DNA of 64,000 bases from Pelodera strongyloides (GCA_036852015.1 JAANDG010000543.1:36786-100785), one strand, 5' to 3'. Positions 49,695-63,241 are shown, numbered from the stretch's first letter. The notes: a model not told the origin generated them from the letters alone. Made by a program: numbers and translations.

Positions 49695-52122
49695 TTACAA
49701 TCGTCGTCTGGTGTGATTAGGTGCGTTCCACGCATTTGACAATTGTGAGAAATAATCATCAGCGGTAGATTGCATGTTAATTGGCTTCCCAAAACGGTTT
49801 CACACTATTGTAATATCTATAGACGAGGTCTTCTGAGAGCGGCAACCGCGTTTTCGGAGGCTGAAAACAATGAGCTTGACTATATGTACTATATATTTAT
49901 CTATATAAAAACCCGAATTGTTGATACCACTTCAGAGCGAGAGGCCCGAGCTACCGTGGGGCTTTAAAAATGAAAAAGCGAGAAATTTTAACAAAAAAAA
50001 GTTAACAAAGTTTGATTAACGTATATTGAAACTTCGTCGTTTCACCTACTTGTTCCACGTTTCCGCGCTAGCATTGCGTAAGGAAAATGACGAGAACATC
50101 ATCAAATGCCATATGGACATTAAGGCACTAAAAGGAACATTCCTTAAGATAAAGAAAACAAACATTTTGTTGGCTGGCTTTCAAACATGTATTGTAAATT
50201 CAACTGAAGAGCAGATTCACTTCTTTAGCTTTCAGTTCCAATATGCGAACTTAAATTTGCGCAAATACATAATAACAAGAGAAATGTGAAGTAACCAACC
50301 CTGATGCCAAGGCTTCAACAGAAATATGAAATATCGATCGGATAGGTTGTAATCTTTCAAGAACAATCGGCAATGCATATAAGAAAACAATGACACTCAG
50401 GTACAGTGCAACGCAGGGAACAGTAATTACGAGCAACTGCAAACGACCTATGTTATGTATTTGTTGAATCTGTTTGTTCATATACAGGACAAAATTTCTT
50501 GCTCTTATATCTTAATAAAGATTTTCTCGATATTCTGGAAATGTTTGCTTTATTGTGTTCATAAACATTGTTCACATTACGACGTATGACTTAAATATCA
50601 TTACCCTAATTACTTCCGCATTTTCCATAAGTTGAAACTTTGCGCTCAAAGTATAACTGTGAACAGTTCCGAATTTCTTGTTCACATTTTGATAGTGAAA
50701 CAGCGCAGTAAGGAACATCTGAAAAATGATTAATTTCTTCGGGAGTTCTTAATTTACTTCACATTACAAGAATATTACTGCGTCTCGTTTATTTTGCTCA
50801 TACTGCTAATTATTTCATAAGACAAAAGATGCATCAAAATTTTTTACAAAATCGAGATTTCCCACTTTTTTATAATGTGCAATTAACAAAAAACGTGAAT
50901 TTTATCAACTGACAATAATCGCAATAGCAAGTTCCGCACCAACAAACATCAAGCATGTCGTTGACAATACCGTCTCTGAAAAGTGCAGTAAAATAAAATT
51001 CTAAGCCTTACGCATCACATCAACATATCTTTATGAACAACACACCGAAATCTTTCCGAAAAGAACATATTGTATTCATAAAAACTACACAGAAAGCCAG
51101 ACACCAAGAAAAAGCGAAAAACGAAAAGCGAAAAAAAAAAACTTACTATACACCCAAGCTGAACTGAATCCGGTTGAAATTATTGCGTTTCTCATACATA
51201 GAAATATTGCCAATTTTGGAATTCGCAACTGCTCATAAGATTGGTAGAAGCATGTCGCACATGTTCTGAAAGGGTATTTTGAAGAATTTGCGAAGAAACA
51301 AGATTTGGAGCCTTACGAATTACGCATAAGTGTTCTTCTCATATTTAGGTGGCTCATGTTTTGCAACAGTTAGTGTTGGTTTATGTGTTTTCACGCCTCA
51401 ATTTATTACAGATTTGCCTTTCTCTTTTCCAAAACTCCAGCTGACTTCCAGGTGAAAAGCATGTGATGCAAACTAATTGTAAAACTGATCTCATTATTCC
51501 AACCCAAAGTATTTTAAGATATTTCGGATGTTATCAAGAAAATACACCACTGATAAATAATAAACACAACAATGTCTATTATAATGCAGACGTTAAGAAA
51601 GAATTCATTCTCACCTTTCCACCGTCAGATCAATAACTGCTCCAGCTACGGAAAACGCAGAATTTATACGGAGAATACTGGCGAATATCTTTAATGACCG
51701 GTATTCTAAAATAAAATAAAAAAATAACGGTAGAAGCACACAATTTCTTGTCAGTGAGAAAGAAAATTGTTCGGAACCCAGCAGAAACCTTTACCGCCTC
51801 ATAACTTACAGTTAAAGAGTAAGGTATACCCACCTAGTCCTGACGGCAATATGCCAATATCAAATAAATCGATAATGAATCTACCAATATACCCGATTGC
51901 CACAACAGTCTGATTGTAAACAAAAATAGTGCGTAAATTCGTATGAAAAATTTTCTTGCTAATTGCAGTGACATTTGTGATCCATGCGGAATAAAATATT
52001 GATATGATAAGGGTAAACATCTCGATAATAATTATTGTATACTGTGGCATAATGATGGTGGATTCATTCATTGAGTGGTGGTCGACATATTGAACCAGGA
52101 AAAGGTCGCTGTCATCTTCCAT
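49695..52122 (-). pseudogene. sre-type chemoreceptor 1, with in-frame stop near C-terminus
   Basis: Seven exons on the minus strand (52122-51834, 51705-51615, 51265-51147, 50975-50914, 50718-50605, 50436-50300, 49860-49695), all in phase. They encode a seven-membrane-segment receptor with Sre signs: the SKKIFHTNLRTIFVYN segment after TM1, IGYIGRFIIDLFDIG, TCATCFYQSYEQLRIPK, and the YTLSAKFQLMENAEV motif typical of the Sre family. Nematode Sre receptors act as GPCRs in chemosensory cilia. Exon 7 runs 19 codons and then meets TGA (49800-49802). The next 34 codons, still open to TAA at 49695-49697, encode NRFGKPINMQST...YFSQLSNAW, which matches the C-terminus of the neighbour (NRFGDSINMDST...YFTQLTNMW). 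Thus the ancestral protein was about 325 residues and the present frame gives 290. Loss of the tail may be tolerated, so this could be a truncated functional gene rather than a pseudogene. Confidence 0.75.
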
Positions 52123-53036
52123 TCTTCAATGCGATTACGATAATTATCAGCAGTTTCTCAAAGATTTACAGTTAATTTCATAACAGTGCAATAGCAATAC
52201 CACGAAAAAACGAGCCCGAATGAAAGTATTTTTGAGATTGCAAGCTTCATTTCGACAGGTAAGGTTGCGTGAATGATGTACCGTACGACATAAATGATGA
52301 CGCACGGTACATATAAATGCAATAAGCATTAAATATGCGTCGCTGTATTCTTACCTTCCGGCCACACACAAAAATGATTTGCGAGCAGCTGCAAAGCAAT
52401 TATCTTTTAAAAAGCTTCGTCCAAACGATGAGAGCAGCAAGAAAGTCAGAAAGGGGTTTTTGTTTATGAGCGTAAGACATGGTGTTAGAAATTACTGTGT
52501 TAAACACCATTAATATTTAACACAACACTGATGTATACAACTGCACTTTTTAAGCATAATCATTGAATGATTGAACTTGTGCACTCAACTGTGAAATGGC
52601 CGGAAGTAAGAGACAAAACCGCGGAAACGTTTTAGTGACTATTATGGGGATTATGAATAATATCCGCTAATTAATGCAACGACCAAAGTGCAGGTGTTGC
52701 TCTTGAGCGTTTGAGTTGCGAAATGAGAGTTATGAAAACTGATGGTAATGTTATGTTGTAATAATTAATTTAATATTAAACATGATATTCTGTCAATTCT
52801 TTGGTATTGTTGCGTGATCGCGCAGTGATCCGCAGGGAGCACTGAATAATAGAAGCAATCGCACATTACCTAGATACCCGATTTGGGCGGAAACCCCGTA
52901 TTCTACATGCTGATGTCCTTGTGTGTTACCGTATGTGTGAATACAATGCTATAGTACCTTCTTTACGCCGTATTGTAATAAATCTTTATTTCAGAATCAG
53001 AGTTCCTTGAATCTGCTCATATTTGATTGGTACAAA
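52123..53036. other. spacer between the two sre-type genes
   Basis: No coding exon is supported. It should contain the promoter of chemoreceptor 1 (near 52122) and the 3' end of chemoreceptor 2. Confidence 0.5.
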
Positions 53037-56000
53037 TCAATTCCGTAATGCCTTAGTATTCATCGATCTATTTCTTGTAGGAATCTCAGCGTTCCACATG
53101 TTTGTTAACTGTGTGAAATAAGCGTTTGCCGTTGAATCCATATTAATCGAATCCCCAAAACGGTTGACAACAAAAGTAGTCATTGCAACATCTTCCGTAC
53201 GATTAATCTTTATTTGACATAGATGATCCGTCATTCTAAATAGCGCAAATTAATAAATCGTTTCACTTAAAAGTCATGAGTTGTCTGAAACACTGATGAG
53301 TTGTCTTGTATTCCTTATGGCAGTTTCACGGCAATTGCCCTTATTTACTGTCCCGATCATTTTGCAAACTTTTGCAACTTACAATGATACATAGAGTATA
53401 CAATTGCTCACTGATCCATGAAGCGGCTCCTTGAGTACATGAAAATTGGCTACCTTTTTCATACATCAAAATCAAAATTGTAGGCTTGGGTTAACACTAA
53501 CTGTATGATCATTCGGTTCACTTACGTGACAGAAGGCATTTGGTGTTCGGAACTTTCTAAGTATATGTGTCCGATAATCCATCGTTCAAAAGTTTGTCGT
53601 TGTTGTGGGTGTGCATGAACACTCTTCTTCTACACTTAACTTAGTAGAGCCTACCTCTTCCAAGTTTGAGCGCTTCCCTTACGCAAAGAAAACGAGGAGA
53701 TCAACATCACGTGCCACATAAATATTAAAGCGCTAAACAAAAAAATCCCAATAAATTTCCGATATAATCCTCGCAAGGCGTTCATTAAAATGAAGTTAGA
53801 ACATGGCATGTAGAAAGTTTCGGTTCCATAAAAGAACTTGTGCTGTCAGTCAGGTTATTACCTTGATCCCAAGGTTTCCACAAAAATGTGAAACACAGAG
53901 CGGATGGGCTCCAATTCTGTTACAAACAATGGAATGGCATATAATGCAATGACGACACCGAGATACATCATAGAGAAAGGAACTGTAGTGAGCATCAACT
54001 GAAATTCCTTTCTAGTAATTCGAAGTGAGTTAAGAATATATATTAATTTATTTTCCAAATACATGCCCTGCTTTTCATAGAGTGCAAATACCAGATGCTT
54101 GCTTACCTGAATGACCTCCGCGTTCTCCATTAGTTGAAATCGAGCACTTAATGTATATCCTCTAAAATCTGCATCGAATTTCTTGCTCACTTTTTGATAG
54201 TGGAACATCACAATGAAGAACAACTGAAAATATCAATTCAGTCGTTTCGAGATCTGACAATAGACTAGGCACTCTTTCACTATTATAAAAAGGGGTGAGT
54301 GGTGATTCGCTCGAACAGTGTATATGTCTATTCCCGTTTCTTTTTTCATGCCAAGTGAACCTACGAAATCTATGAAAAAATGATCATGATTACGAACAGT
54401 AGTGTTTCAAGAGCTTACAACGATCGCAGTTCCGCCTTGAGCCGCAGTAATAATCAAGCACGTCGGCATATCCACCCATTCTAAAAAAAAATGTATGGTT
54501 TGGTTCTATGGGAGAATGTTCACAAATAAAAGGTGCATGGTAACTTTTCCACTAGGAAAACTTACCGTTACATGAACAACCATATTAACCCAAATAAACA
54601 CCTACGGAAGACCGTCGCAATGCTAAGACAAGCAGAGACGGTGATACTTCGGAGACACAGTAATACTCCTAATCTCGGTATTCTAATCTGTTCGTATGAA
54701 TGAAACAAACACGTTGCGCAGGTCCTGAAAAAAGGTTTATTCGTCACTTTTTTTGGCATCATATAAATTCCATGTCTCATATACAGTAAACCTCGTCTAT
54801 TTTTAGTACAGTTTTTTCCATTCCCGCGCAAACTCGTCACACTATTTTGTCGGCAGCTGCAATACATGACAGCTGTTAAAGATACGGCTATTTCGAAAGT
54901 TTCCGACATTTGTTTACAATTCTTTCTAGAATTGCTAACTAGGCAATCACACTCTAAGCACAAAAATACAGAGCTTACTGCAATGTTTGATTAAAAAAAA
55001 TTTGGAATTGATGTAGACAGTATGGGATCAATGCAATAAAATGGGGAAATGTTTTTTTTTACGTAAATAGATCTCAAAATCAGTATGGCTAAAAGAGCGC
55101 ACACATATCACGCACAACAAATGACATTAAACGTGAATTGTAATGAAAACAAAAGTAGAAGCAACGTGTTGAGGGAAACATCATCCAACAAGTTAATTCA
55201 ATTATTATGATATTTTTTACCTGTCATGTTTGAAGAAATCAAGAATAAGGAAATTATTCCTACCGTTCGATTGAAATATCAAACACTGAGCCGGCTACAT
55301 AAAATGCCGAATTAAAGGGATCGGCTCACCTCAAATCGTGTCTGTTTTTTTTGTTTCTTTATTTTCTATAAGGGATAATAAAAATTTGGAATACAAAAAG
55401 TAGAGTTATATTTCAATACTCACGAAGATATTAGGTGATAAAGTGGTGGATCGATCGGCCCGAAATGAAAAAATGTTAATTGTCCCATACAAACAAGGCA
55501 GGACAATTACACTTTTTCATTTCGGGCCGATCGATCCACCACTTTATCACCTAATATCTCCGTGAGTATTGAAATAGAACACTCTTTTTGTATTCCAAAT
55601 TTTTATTATCCCTTATAGAAAATAAAGAAACAAAAAAAACAGACACGATTTGAGGTGAGCCGATCCCTTTAATTCGAAGAAAACTGGCGATAACCTTGAC
55701 AGAACGAGCCTCTGCAACACTAAATATGCAACGAACTCTAGGATAATTTCCGTGGAATTTCGACAATGACTACAACCGTTTTGAATACGTTTGTGGAAAA
55801 TTTCAGAATAGAATTCACAGAATTCTCCAATTTTAATCACTTCTCACACTCATGAAATATTACGTTAATGAAAAAATAATGTCTTTCAAAACATCCAATT
55901 GTTTGAATATGCTCGAATAATTTTATCGTCATGTAGTGAAGGTCGTAGTCTTGCAGAAATATACCCACTATTATTCAGTATCCCTATAGGAGTTTGCTAA

Positions 56001-56337
56001 TAAATGAACACAATCAAGAAAAACTATGCTTACCTGGCCCTGATGCTATCACACCCAAATCATATAAATTCATGATAAATCTTCCCAGATAACCGAGTGC
56101 AACAACGTTTACGCTTAACACAAATTGAATACGAAGGTTCACATGAAATATCCGCTTCGCTATCGCAGTATGTGTGATAAAAGCAGCGTAGAAGAAGGAC
56201 ATCGTAATGACGATCAATTCAATAATCATTAATATATTCTGAATCAATACTAGCGTATCGCTCCTTGGAAGATTATGGTCGACATATTCAAGAAGATATA
56301 TGTCGTTGAGATTAACTGGTTGTTGGATAATGTTCAT
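53037..56337 (-). pseudogene. sre-type chemoreceptor 2, coding exon 2 interrupted by a TTAA element
   Basis: Seven exons on the minus strand: 56337-56034; exon 2, split into 55711-55673 and 55311-55264 by an insertion; 54724-54606; 54480-54419; 54223-54107; 53998-53862; 53235-53037. Exons 3, 4 and 6 have exactly the lengths of those in chemoreceptor 1 (119, 62 and 137 bp). Sre signs: IFHVNLRIQFVL, LGYLGRFIMNLYDLG, TCATCLFHSYEQIRIPR, YTLSARFQLMENAEV and a YFTQLTNMW tail. Without the insertion the product would be 342 residues; with it, translation runs into the element and stops about 40 codons later, after the second membrane segment. All other junctions and frames are clean, so the insertion looks recent. 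An acceptor-like TTTTAG lies 1 bp before ATG 56337. The element might be removed by RNA splicing, but I see no donor/acceptor pair at its borders. Confidence 0.8.
55312..55672. mobile_element. 361-bp palindromic MITE-like element with TTAA target duplication
   Basis: A nearly complete palindrome: arms 55316-55485 and 55501-55668 with a loop of about 15 bp, bounded by TTAA at 55312-55315 and 55669-55672. Termini read AGGGATCGGCTCACC and its complement. No coding capacity, hence non-autonomous. TTAA target duplication is characteristic of piggyBac-type transposition and is also used by some other MITE families; I cannot assign the family. The two arms differ at only a few positions, suggesting a young copy. 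It sits in exon 2 of chemoreceptor 2. Confidence 0.92.
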
Positions 56338-57330
56338 TCTAAAACATGTACTTTCAATTGTTTTCAACAAGACAATTTGGGTTCTCGAAATGCTTTTGCC
56401 TTTTGCATACACTACTGATTCGCACTTCTGGATTATCTTACATCAATAATAAAAAATTATGAGTATTACTTGTTCGGAATGATCTTCGAGCTGGAATTCT
56501 AGTATGATTATCAAATCGCCTATTTGATTCAGATGTTTTGCATGTATTTATTATTATATAATTAGTACGCATCAGTAAGAAAATCAAATGGGATGAGACC
56601 ACGCTTCTTTTCGCTACAACAACTCAGTCTCAGGCTGCCAATTTTAATTTTCTGATGAAAACAAAATATAAAAAGATCTTTTTAGTCAGATTTTTTCAAT
56701 CCGCACAAAATTGAAATGATGCAATGGTGTCTTAAAGTGCATGCACATAGAGTTTTGCCTAATCGTTCCTGAGATTCAATAACTTGAAGCGACTTGATCA
56801 CTCAAAAGGAAGCGAAATCTGTATTTGTATCGGTTGCATCAATTCTGAAAGCTTGACCTCAGCGTATTGCTATTATTGTGTGGGTGACGCCGTTGCTCAC
56901 CTACTCAAAAAAATACTTTAAATTCCGCCGTGTGCAGGTGGATTACATCCACGAAATTAGAAAAGAATACAAAGGACTACTATATCGAGCTAAAAAAAAT
57001 CACAAATTGGACTGAATTTGATAGCAACTTTGAAGAGATCACAGAACAACGCAAGAAAATGCACCTGAAAGTACCCCGTGAATTCACCTAATTGAGTTAG
57101 GCATCGTGGTGATATTATTAGGCGGCACGGTAGAACGCGAACCTTGTACCTACAATTGAAACATGCATAGCTGACACAATTTCACATGGACCTTAGAATA
57201 AATGGGAGAAACGCCTGTTCTAATTGTTATTTCAGATGTTAGTGACAAATCTTTTAGAACCGCCGTGAATACCGTGTTTCATTAGGTACTGTCTTAGACA
57301 ACAGCAAACACATACCATTTTTATACAGAC
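56338..57330. other. intergenic stretch between chemoreceptor 2 and vitellogenin
   Basis: Upstream side of chemoreceptor 2 and downstream side of the vitellogenin gene. No exon, tRNA or repeat recognised. Confidence 0.5.
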
Positions 57331-57336
57331 GAATTA

Positions 57337-57342
57337 TTTATT
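57337..57342 (-). terminator. vitellogenin polyadenylation signal
   Basis: AATAAA on the minus strand, about 43 bases beyond the vitellogenin stop codon. Confidence 0.75.
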
Positions 57343-57384
57343 CAATTTTAATTAAAGAAAGCAACTATAAAACTCTTATACAGT

Positions 57385-60300
57385 TCAATAGACGGTGCAG
57401 AGAGTGGCAACGTGGACCTTCTCGATCTGAGTGTGCTCGAATTCGGTCATATCGGCCAATTCTCCCTGACGAACAACGTTGAGAAGTCTGCGGGTGGCAG
57501 GCTTGTGCTTGGGAAGGCAGACGAAACGGACCTGCAATGGGAAAAGTAGAGAGGGTTTATAGAGTTACTTGTTGCCATTCATGTAAAGCCAATGCAATGG
57601 AAGTCCCCCCCCCCCCTTCATTAGCAAGGATTCTTAAAAAAGGATAATCAGGAATATAGACGATACCTTCTCAACCTTGGAAGTCTCGATCTCCTCGGTG
57701 TTCTCGCACTGGGCAACGGGCTCCATGGAGAAGCAAGTCTTCTGCTCACGCTCAATCACAAGGTTTCTCTCCTCGGGCTCTGAAACAATAGCATGAGAAA
57801 TAATATAGATCGAAATAATATACTTACGCCTCAGAAACTACAAAACCAAAACTTGCAAGATTATCAATGTTCTTACTGTAGGTCTCCTCGCTTCTCAGGT
57901 TCTTGCGAAGGGAAGTCTTTCTCAGAAGGTTCTTTCTCTCGGACTTCTGGTTCTTTCCAAAGAAAAGGTCGAAGATCTCGTCCTCCTTCTCTTCGCTGTC
58001 GAACTCGTCCTCCATAACACGGTAGTTCTTCTTCTCGGTCAGCTTATCCTCCTCCATACGGCACTCGGAATCGCGGGACAACCACGAACGGTGGAAAGTC
58101 TCCATGTCCTCTGAAGTTACTCAATTAGAGATTACATTAATTGTATAACTCCATATTTTATATTATGTTTTGAGACCTAACTTTCACAAATATATAGTCA
58201 ATCACTAATCAAAGACCTGAAAACCTCACCCTCTTCGAAGTTCTCGGGGCGACGGAACTCGTTGTCAGCACGTCCGTCGAAATGTCCGCAAAGTCCGCAC
58301 TGCTTGTTCTTCATCAGATGGCTCATGTGCACCTTGGCGGTGTATCCATCGAAACGAACGGTCAGATACTCGAGCTCAACCTCGACCAAATCCTTGTTGA
58401 TCTTGTTGATTCCGAACTCGTTGAGACGCTCCTCATCACGGACCTCCTCCTTGTTGACTCTGCAGATGATTTCCTCGTCGATGAGCTCGAGCTCAATGAC
58501 GTTGTCCTGAGAGACGATCTTCACCTTCTTCTCCTCTCCGTTCTTCTCAACGTTCTTCATGAGGACGGCGAAACGGGGTTCCTCAGAGCAGTCCTTGGCG
58601 ATGACAGAGTAGCAAGTTGTCAGGGGAGTCTTGTAGAGCAGATCGTCAAAGGTGCGGATCTTGGTCTCAGACACCTCGCAGACAGCAGTCTGGGTCAGAG
58701 TTCTCTTGTTGATCATGGGGCGGGCAATGTTGAAAAGAGGAATGCGAATGGGAGTGGCAACCTCAACCAGGCGAAGACGCTGTTCGGCAGAGTCGATGGT
58801 CAAGTTGACGTAACGACGGGTCTCAGGCTCAACATTCAGTTGAACAATGATACGTCCATCGTGTCCCTTGATGGGAGTCATCTCGGTGTTCCAGTAGTAC
58901 TTGGCCAGGAAGAGATCCTTGACGTAGGAGAAAAGACGCTCAGTCTGGGGCACCAGGTCGTAGTTGACGACCATTCTGTATTGGTTAAGACGTGCAACAG
59001 TGTAGAGAGTCTGCTCCTCTCCGAGGAAGCCACGCTCCTCCTTGCGGATCTGCTTGATCATCTCCCTCATGGGCTTGTCCTGCTCAGCCTGAACCTTCAT
59101 CTTGAGCACGTTCTTCTCTTCGCATCCCCACTCGGCGTCAACCTTGAGCTGGACCTCGCGGTGCTTCTGTTCCTTGAGCTGCTCCAGGGTGGAGGGCATC
59201 TTGGGGAGGACAGCCTCCAGTTCAGCTCTCAACTCCCACTCGCGCTTCTCGTCAAACAGGGGAGATCTGAGGCAGATCACGTTCCACTTGCAGTAACGGA
59301 GGTTATTGGCGCACTCCTGACGGACGGTCAGCTCAGCCTTGGTTTCCTTGGGTCCACCAACGGTGTAGGCCTTGGCGACGAGTCTGTACCTGTTGGCCTT
59401 CTCGGTCTTCAGGGACTTGAAGTAATCTCTCTTCTCGGTCTTCTTCTCCTCAAAGCTCTCCTCAACATCGTAGGCAATCTCGGACTCCTCCTCATAGCGG
59501 GGTCCCTCGATGTCCTGCTCACGCTCCTCAACAAGCATAACCTCAGTAACGAACTCGCGGACGGAGTCCCTCTTGGGCACGTAGCTCATCTGAATGTGGT
59601 TCTCTCCGTAGAGAATGGCACGAGCGAACTTGTCCTCGAACATGTGCTTCTGCACAGATCCGAACACATTCATCTCAAAACCGAAGATCTTGTCTCCGAA
59701 GCTCTTCTCGTAGTGGACGTTGGTCTTTTGCATCTTCTGGACGAACACGGTCTTTTCCTCAGTCTCCGGAACATTCTCTGAGATGCGACGAACAAAGGTG
59801 ACGGGGCGGGAGTCGAAGAGGAAGACGCGCTTCTCGGTCTCGGGAACGATGAGAGTGGTCTTGATCATCTTCTTTCCGAGGTTGATCTCCATCTTCATGT
59901 CGACAGGGACGTGCATCTGGACGGAGTGGAGCATTCTGACTCCGGAGTGGGACAGAGGAGTGATCAGAAGCATCTCGGTGACATGGGTGGCAGCAATCTG
60001 GGGCCTGACGACGAGTCTGACACGAGGGGTCATCATCTTACGGTCAACCTCGACCTTGACGTGTCCGGAGATGGAGGCAACAGTGGGCATCTTGGTGGTG
60101 ATGGTCAGGGGCATTCCAATGGTGGTGGGGATCACACGGGTCTGCTCGTACAGATAAGTGGCCAGCTGGGACTCGAAACGGTAGCCCCGGGACATGAGAC
60201 GCTCAATCTCGGAGAAGTTGATCTCTCCATCTCTGAGCACGTTCTTGGTGATGTAGTTGACGATCTCCTCATCGACGGGGAGGACGGCATAGTCGAGGTT

Positions 60301-63241
60301 CTTGTAGCCGAGGTACATCATGGCGAATGGTGTCTCCTCGGATCTGCGGCTCTGGACGTTCATCTTCTCAACGAGGTCACGGAGCATGTTCAGGGGCTGG
60401 GTGGCAGAGGCACGACGTCCACGGAGGACAACCTCCTTGATTCCAGTCTTGGAGAGTCTGTCAACCACCTTCATGAGGATACGGTCAACTCCGGTCTGGA
60501 AGAGTCCGATCTGGGATTGTTGCTTGTTCCATTGTCCAGAAACGAGAGAGTCGAAAGAGGCCAGAAGCTCCTGAGGAAGAGCGCTCTCGTTTGTGAAAAG
60601 GGAGGCAAAGTCCAGAGAGAGTCCCATGTCAAACATGCTGCTGTAGACGGGCATGTGAAGGTGGCGAGAGTAGGTTTCAGTGTTTCTGTTCAGGAGACGG
60701 AGGGAAATTTCGATGTCGCGAGCAATGCGCTTCTCGAGAGGGTTCTCACTGCGGCGGAATCCATCAAGAAGAGAGTAGGTGAAGGAGAAGAGCTGCTGGT
60801 CGCGCTCCTTGTTCAGTTGCTCAACAACTTGGTCAATGACGAAACGTTCAGGGAGGGTCTGGAGGAGGTGGTAGACGGCGGTCATGCGGATGTGGGTTCT
60901 CTCGCTGCGGCTCTTGTACAGAGGGAGCAGGATGTTCTGGATCTTGCGGGCCATCTTGGGGCGAAGCTGGCGCAGAGCGTCGATGGCAGACACACGGATG
61001 ACGGTCTCCTCGTTCTTGTTGTAGATGATGTCCTCGAGCATGTGAACCTGGGTGTCAATTCCGGCGTTGGCCATGGTCTTGAGGACTAGAACCTTCTCGT
61101 AGCGGTCCTCAGCCTCCTCGAACATTCTCTTGAACTCACGGATCCAGTCGTTCTTCAGCTGGTGGGTGCAGATAGGTTCCTCGATCTCAGAGAAAAGACG
61201 GTCCTTGGTCTCTCCACACACTCCATTGATGAGAGCTCCCCAGGTGAGCATGATGGTCTGCTTGAGGGCGGGGCGACGACGGATTTCGTCCTTCTTCAGG
61301 AAGTTCAGAATCATCTCAACCACTTCTCTGGAGGGAGTGCGCATGTTGACAAGGTTCTTGAGGGCAAGCACGGCCTTGGGCTCAGAGATTTCCTCCTTGC
61401 GGATCTTCTCAATCAGGTGCTCGATGGTGACATGGGTTCCAGCAATGGCGAGAGCATCGGTAATCAAGTCATTGATAACCTTCTTGGTTCTCTCATCAAC
61501 GCGGTCGTTCATGCAGATTCTCTCGTGAACCTCACGGATCTCTCTCTTGTTGCACATGCGGAGCCATTCGACAATGCGGGCCATCTCGTGGGTGGCATGC
61601 AGTTCAACTCCATCCTGGACGTGCTCGACAGTCTTGATCAGCTTGATGATCAGCTTCTCGATGGTCTCGACCTTGCGGGGAACCTTGTCGAATCCAGCCT
61701 TCATCCAGAAGTCATCATCTCCAGTCATCCAGAAACGCTCACGGGCGAGTTCCATCTCGTAGTTGAAAGTGAGGTCTCCACGTCTGGTGGTGTAGCGGGG
61801 CTCCTCAATGCGGCGGGCCTCAGTGACCTTCTCAAGGACGATCTTGGCGGTGATGTGTGTGGATAGCATCTTCTGTTCCTTGTTGAGGGGAGCGAAGACG
61901 TACTCGGAACGAAGCTGAGCCTCTTCAATCATCAGACGCTCGGGAGTGCTGGCAAGGGTGTAGGTGATGACTGTCTGGCTCTCGGGAAGAGTTTCCTCCT
62001 GTCCGTAGAACTCGTTGGTCTTCTCGGAGAAGCGGTAGTTGTACCTCACATCCATTCTCTTCTCGCACTTTTCAAAGTTGATCGTCTTGGTGACTTCAGT
62101 CTTCTCATTGCGGGGAACGAAAGAGTAAGTGACCTCGCAGTCGCCTTCGATCGTTTTCTGCAACGATGAAAACGATTGTTTTGAATTCAAGGAACACAAA
62201 TTGTGTTTCAATTCCCAAGACCTAAGATACCTAACGCTAAGTCGTAATCGTTAAATTACCTCGTGGACGTTGTAGAACTGCTTGTTTTCCTCGGCCTTGT
62301 TCACATTAATCTGGAGAAGGTTGAGCACTGATCTCTTAATGTTCTCAGTCCAAGCAGTCTCTTCCTCGGAGAAACGGATCTCGGAAACGATTCCATTGTG
62401 GTAACGGAAGCGAATCGGCAGCTCGAGCAAGTTCTTCTGCTCAGAGGTCAGCTCGGTCTTCTCACCGCGAACCTCCTGAACATATTACATGCTGGATTCA
62501 CAAATATCATAATAAGATGTATAAATTCTATCATATCAAAAACTAACGGTTGAGCACGGTTTTTGGCTATAATTTCAAGTTTGCGATGAGTAGTCGTGCA
62601 TTATCATAAACCATTAGTTCTTGCCAAGCATGTTGTACAGAAAACCATTTGACCTTTAGATAATATTGTATGCGTACAGATAAAGCAACCATTCAGAAGG
62701 TGTGTTGCTGGAAACATACCTTCAGTTGACGGGGCTCCTCGACGGTCTTGTGTGTGTTGATCAGCTTGATGTTTCTCAGGTAGACGACAGCTTCGTGCTC
62801 TCCATCAAGGGAGAAGTGGATGTTGGATTGGATCTGTTGGATGGAGTGCTGGGAGGATCCAGCGACGGGAAGACTGGACAGAACCTGAAGTGGAAGATTT
62901 AAATACTCTAATGTGAAAAGAAATTCTAACAACGGAAATGATCCTGTTTTGGGCAATATCCTCCCACAGTTGTGTGTAGTTGTGAACATAAATAATGAAC
63001 TTGTTTTGAGCTGAATACGTTTCAAAATATGACTTATTATCCGCCTTAAAATATAGCTGATTGGAACAAAAACTGAAACACATCGGGAAGCAGTTGATTG
63101 AATGGAAGTAGTCTCTCAATTATTTACCTGGGCGTTCCACTTGTAGATGTACTCCTTTCCTTGGATGTATCTGTCGTGATGGGGGGCTCTGAGAGCAGCA
63201 AGTGCTGTGGCCACAAGGCCGAGTGCGACCAGAAGTCTCAT
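57385..63241 (-). CDS. vitellogenin (yolk lipoprotein precursor)
   Basis: Seven exons on the minus strand: 63241-63128, 62884-62720, 62475-62260, 62157-58230, 58110-57877, 57779-57667, 57531-57385; all phases fit, giving 1638 residues, in the range of nematode vitellogenins (about 1600-1650). An N-terminal signal peptide (MRLLVALGLVATALAAL) is followed by YIYKWNAQVLSSLP, the usual start of the lipovitellin N-terminal domain (LPD_N), which fills roughly residues 25-700 with its alpha-helical repeats; an open beta-sheet lipid-binding region follows. A von Willebrand D domain lies near residues 1300-1465, with CGLCG and DNVIELELIDEE. The C-terminus is highly charged (KSERKNLLRKTSLRKN) and Cys-containing. 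Codon use is strongly biased to C-ending codons, as expected for very highly expressed genes. Nematode vitellogenins are made in the adult intestine, secreted and taken up by oocytes as yolk. Which vit paralog this corresponds to cannot be settled by reading alone. Confidence 0.97.

Noticed and set aside
58282..61089. Two long plus-strand open frames (about 500 and 390 codons) opposite the large vitellogenin exon
   Set aside because: They are antisense shadows created by the strong C-ending codon bias of the vitellogenin; their translations are Leu/Gly/Val/Asp-rich mirrors of the vit sequence, with no start context or domain.
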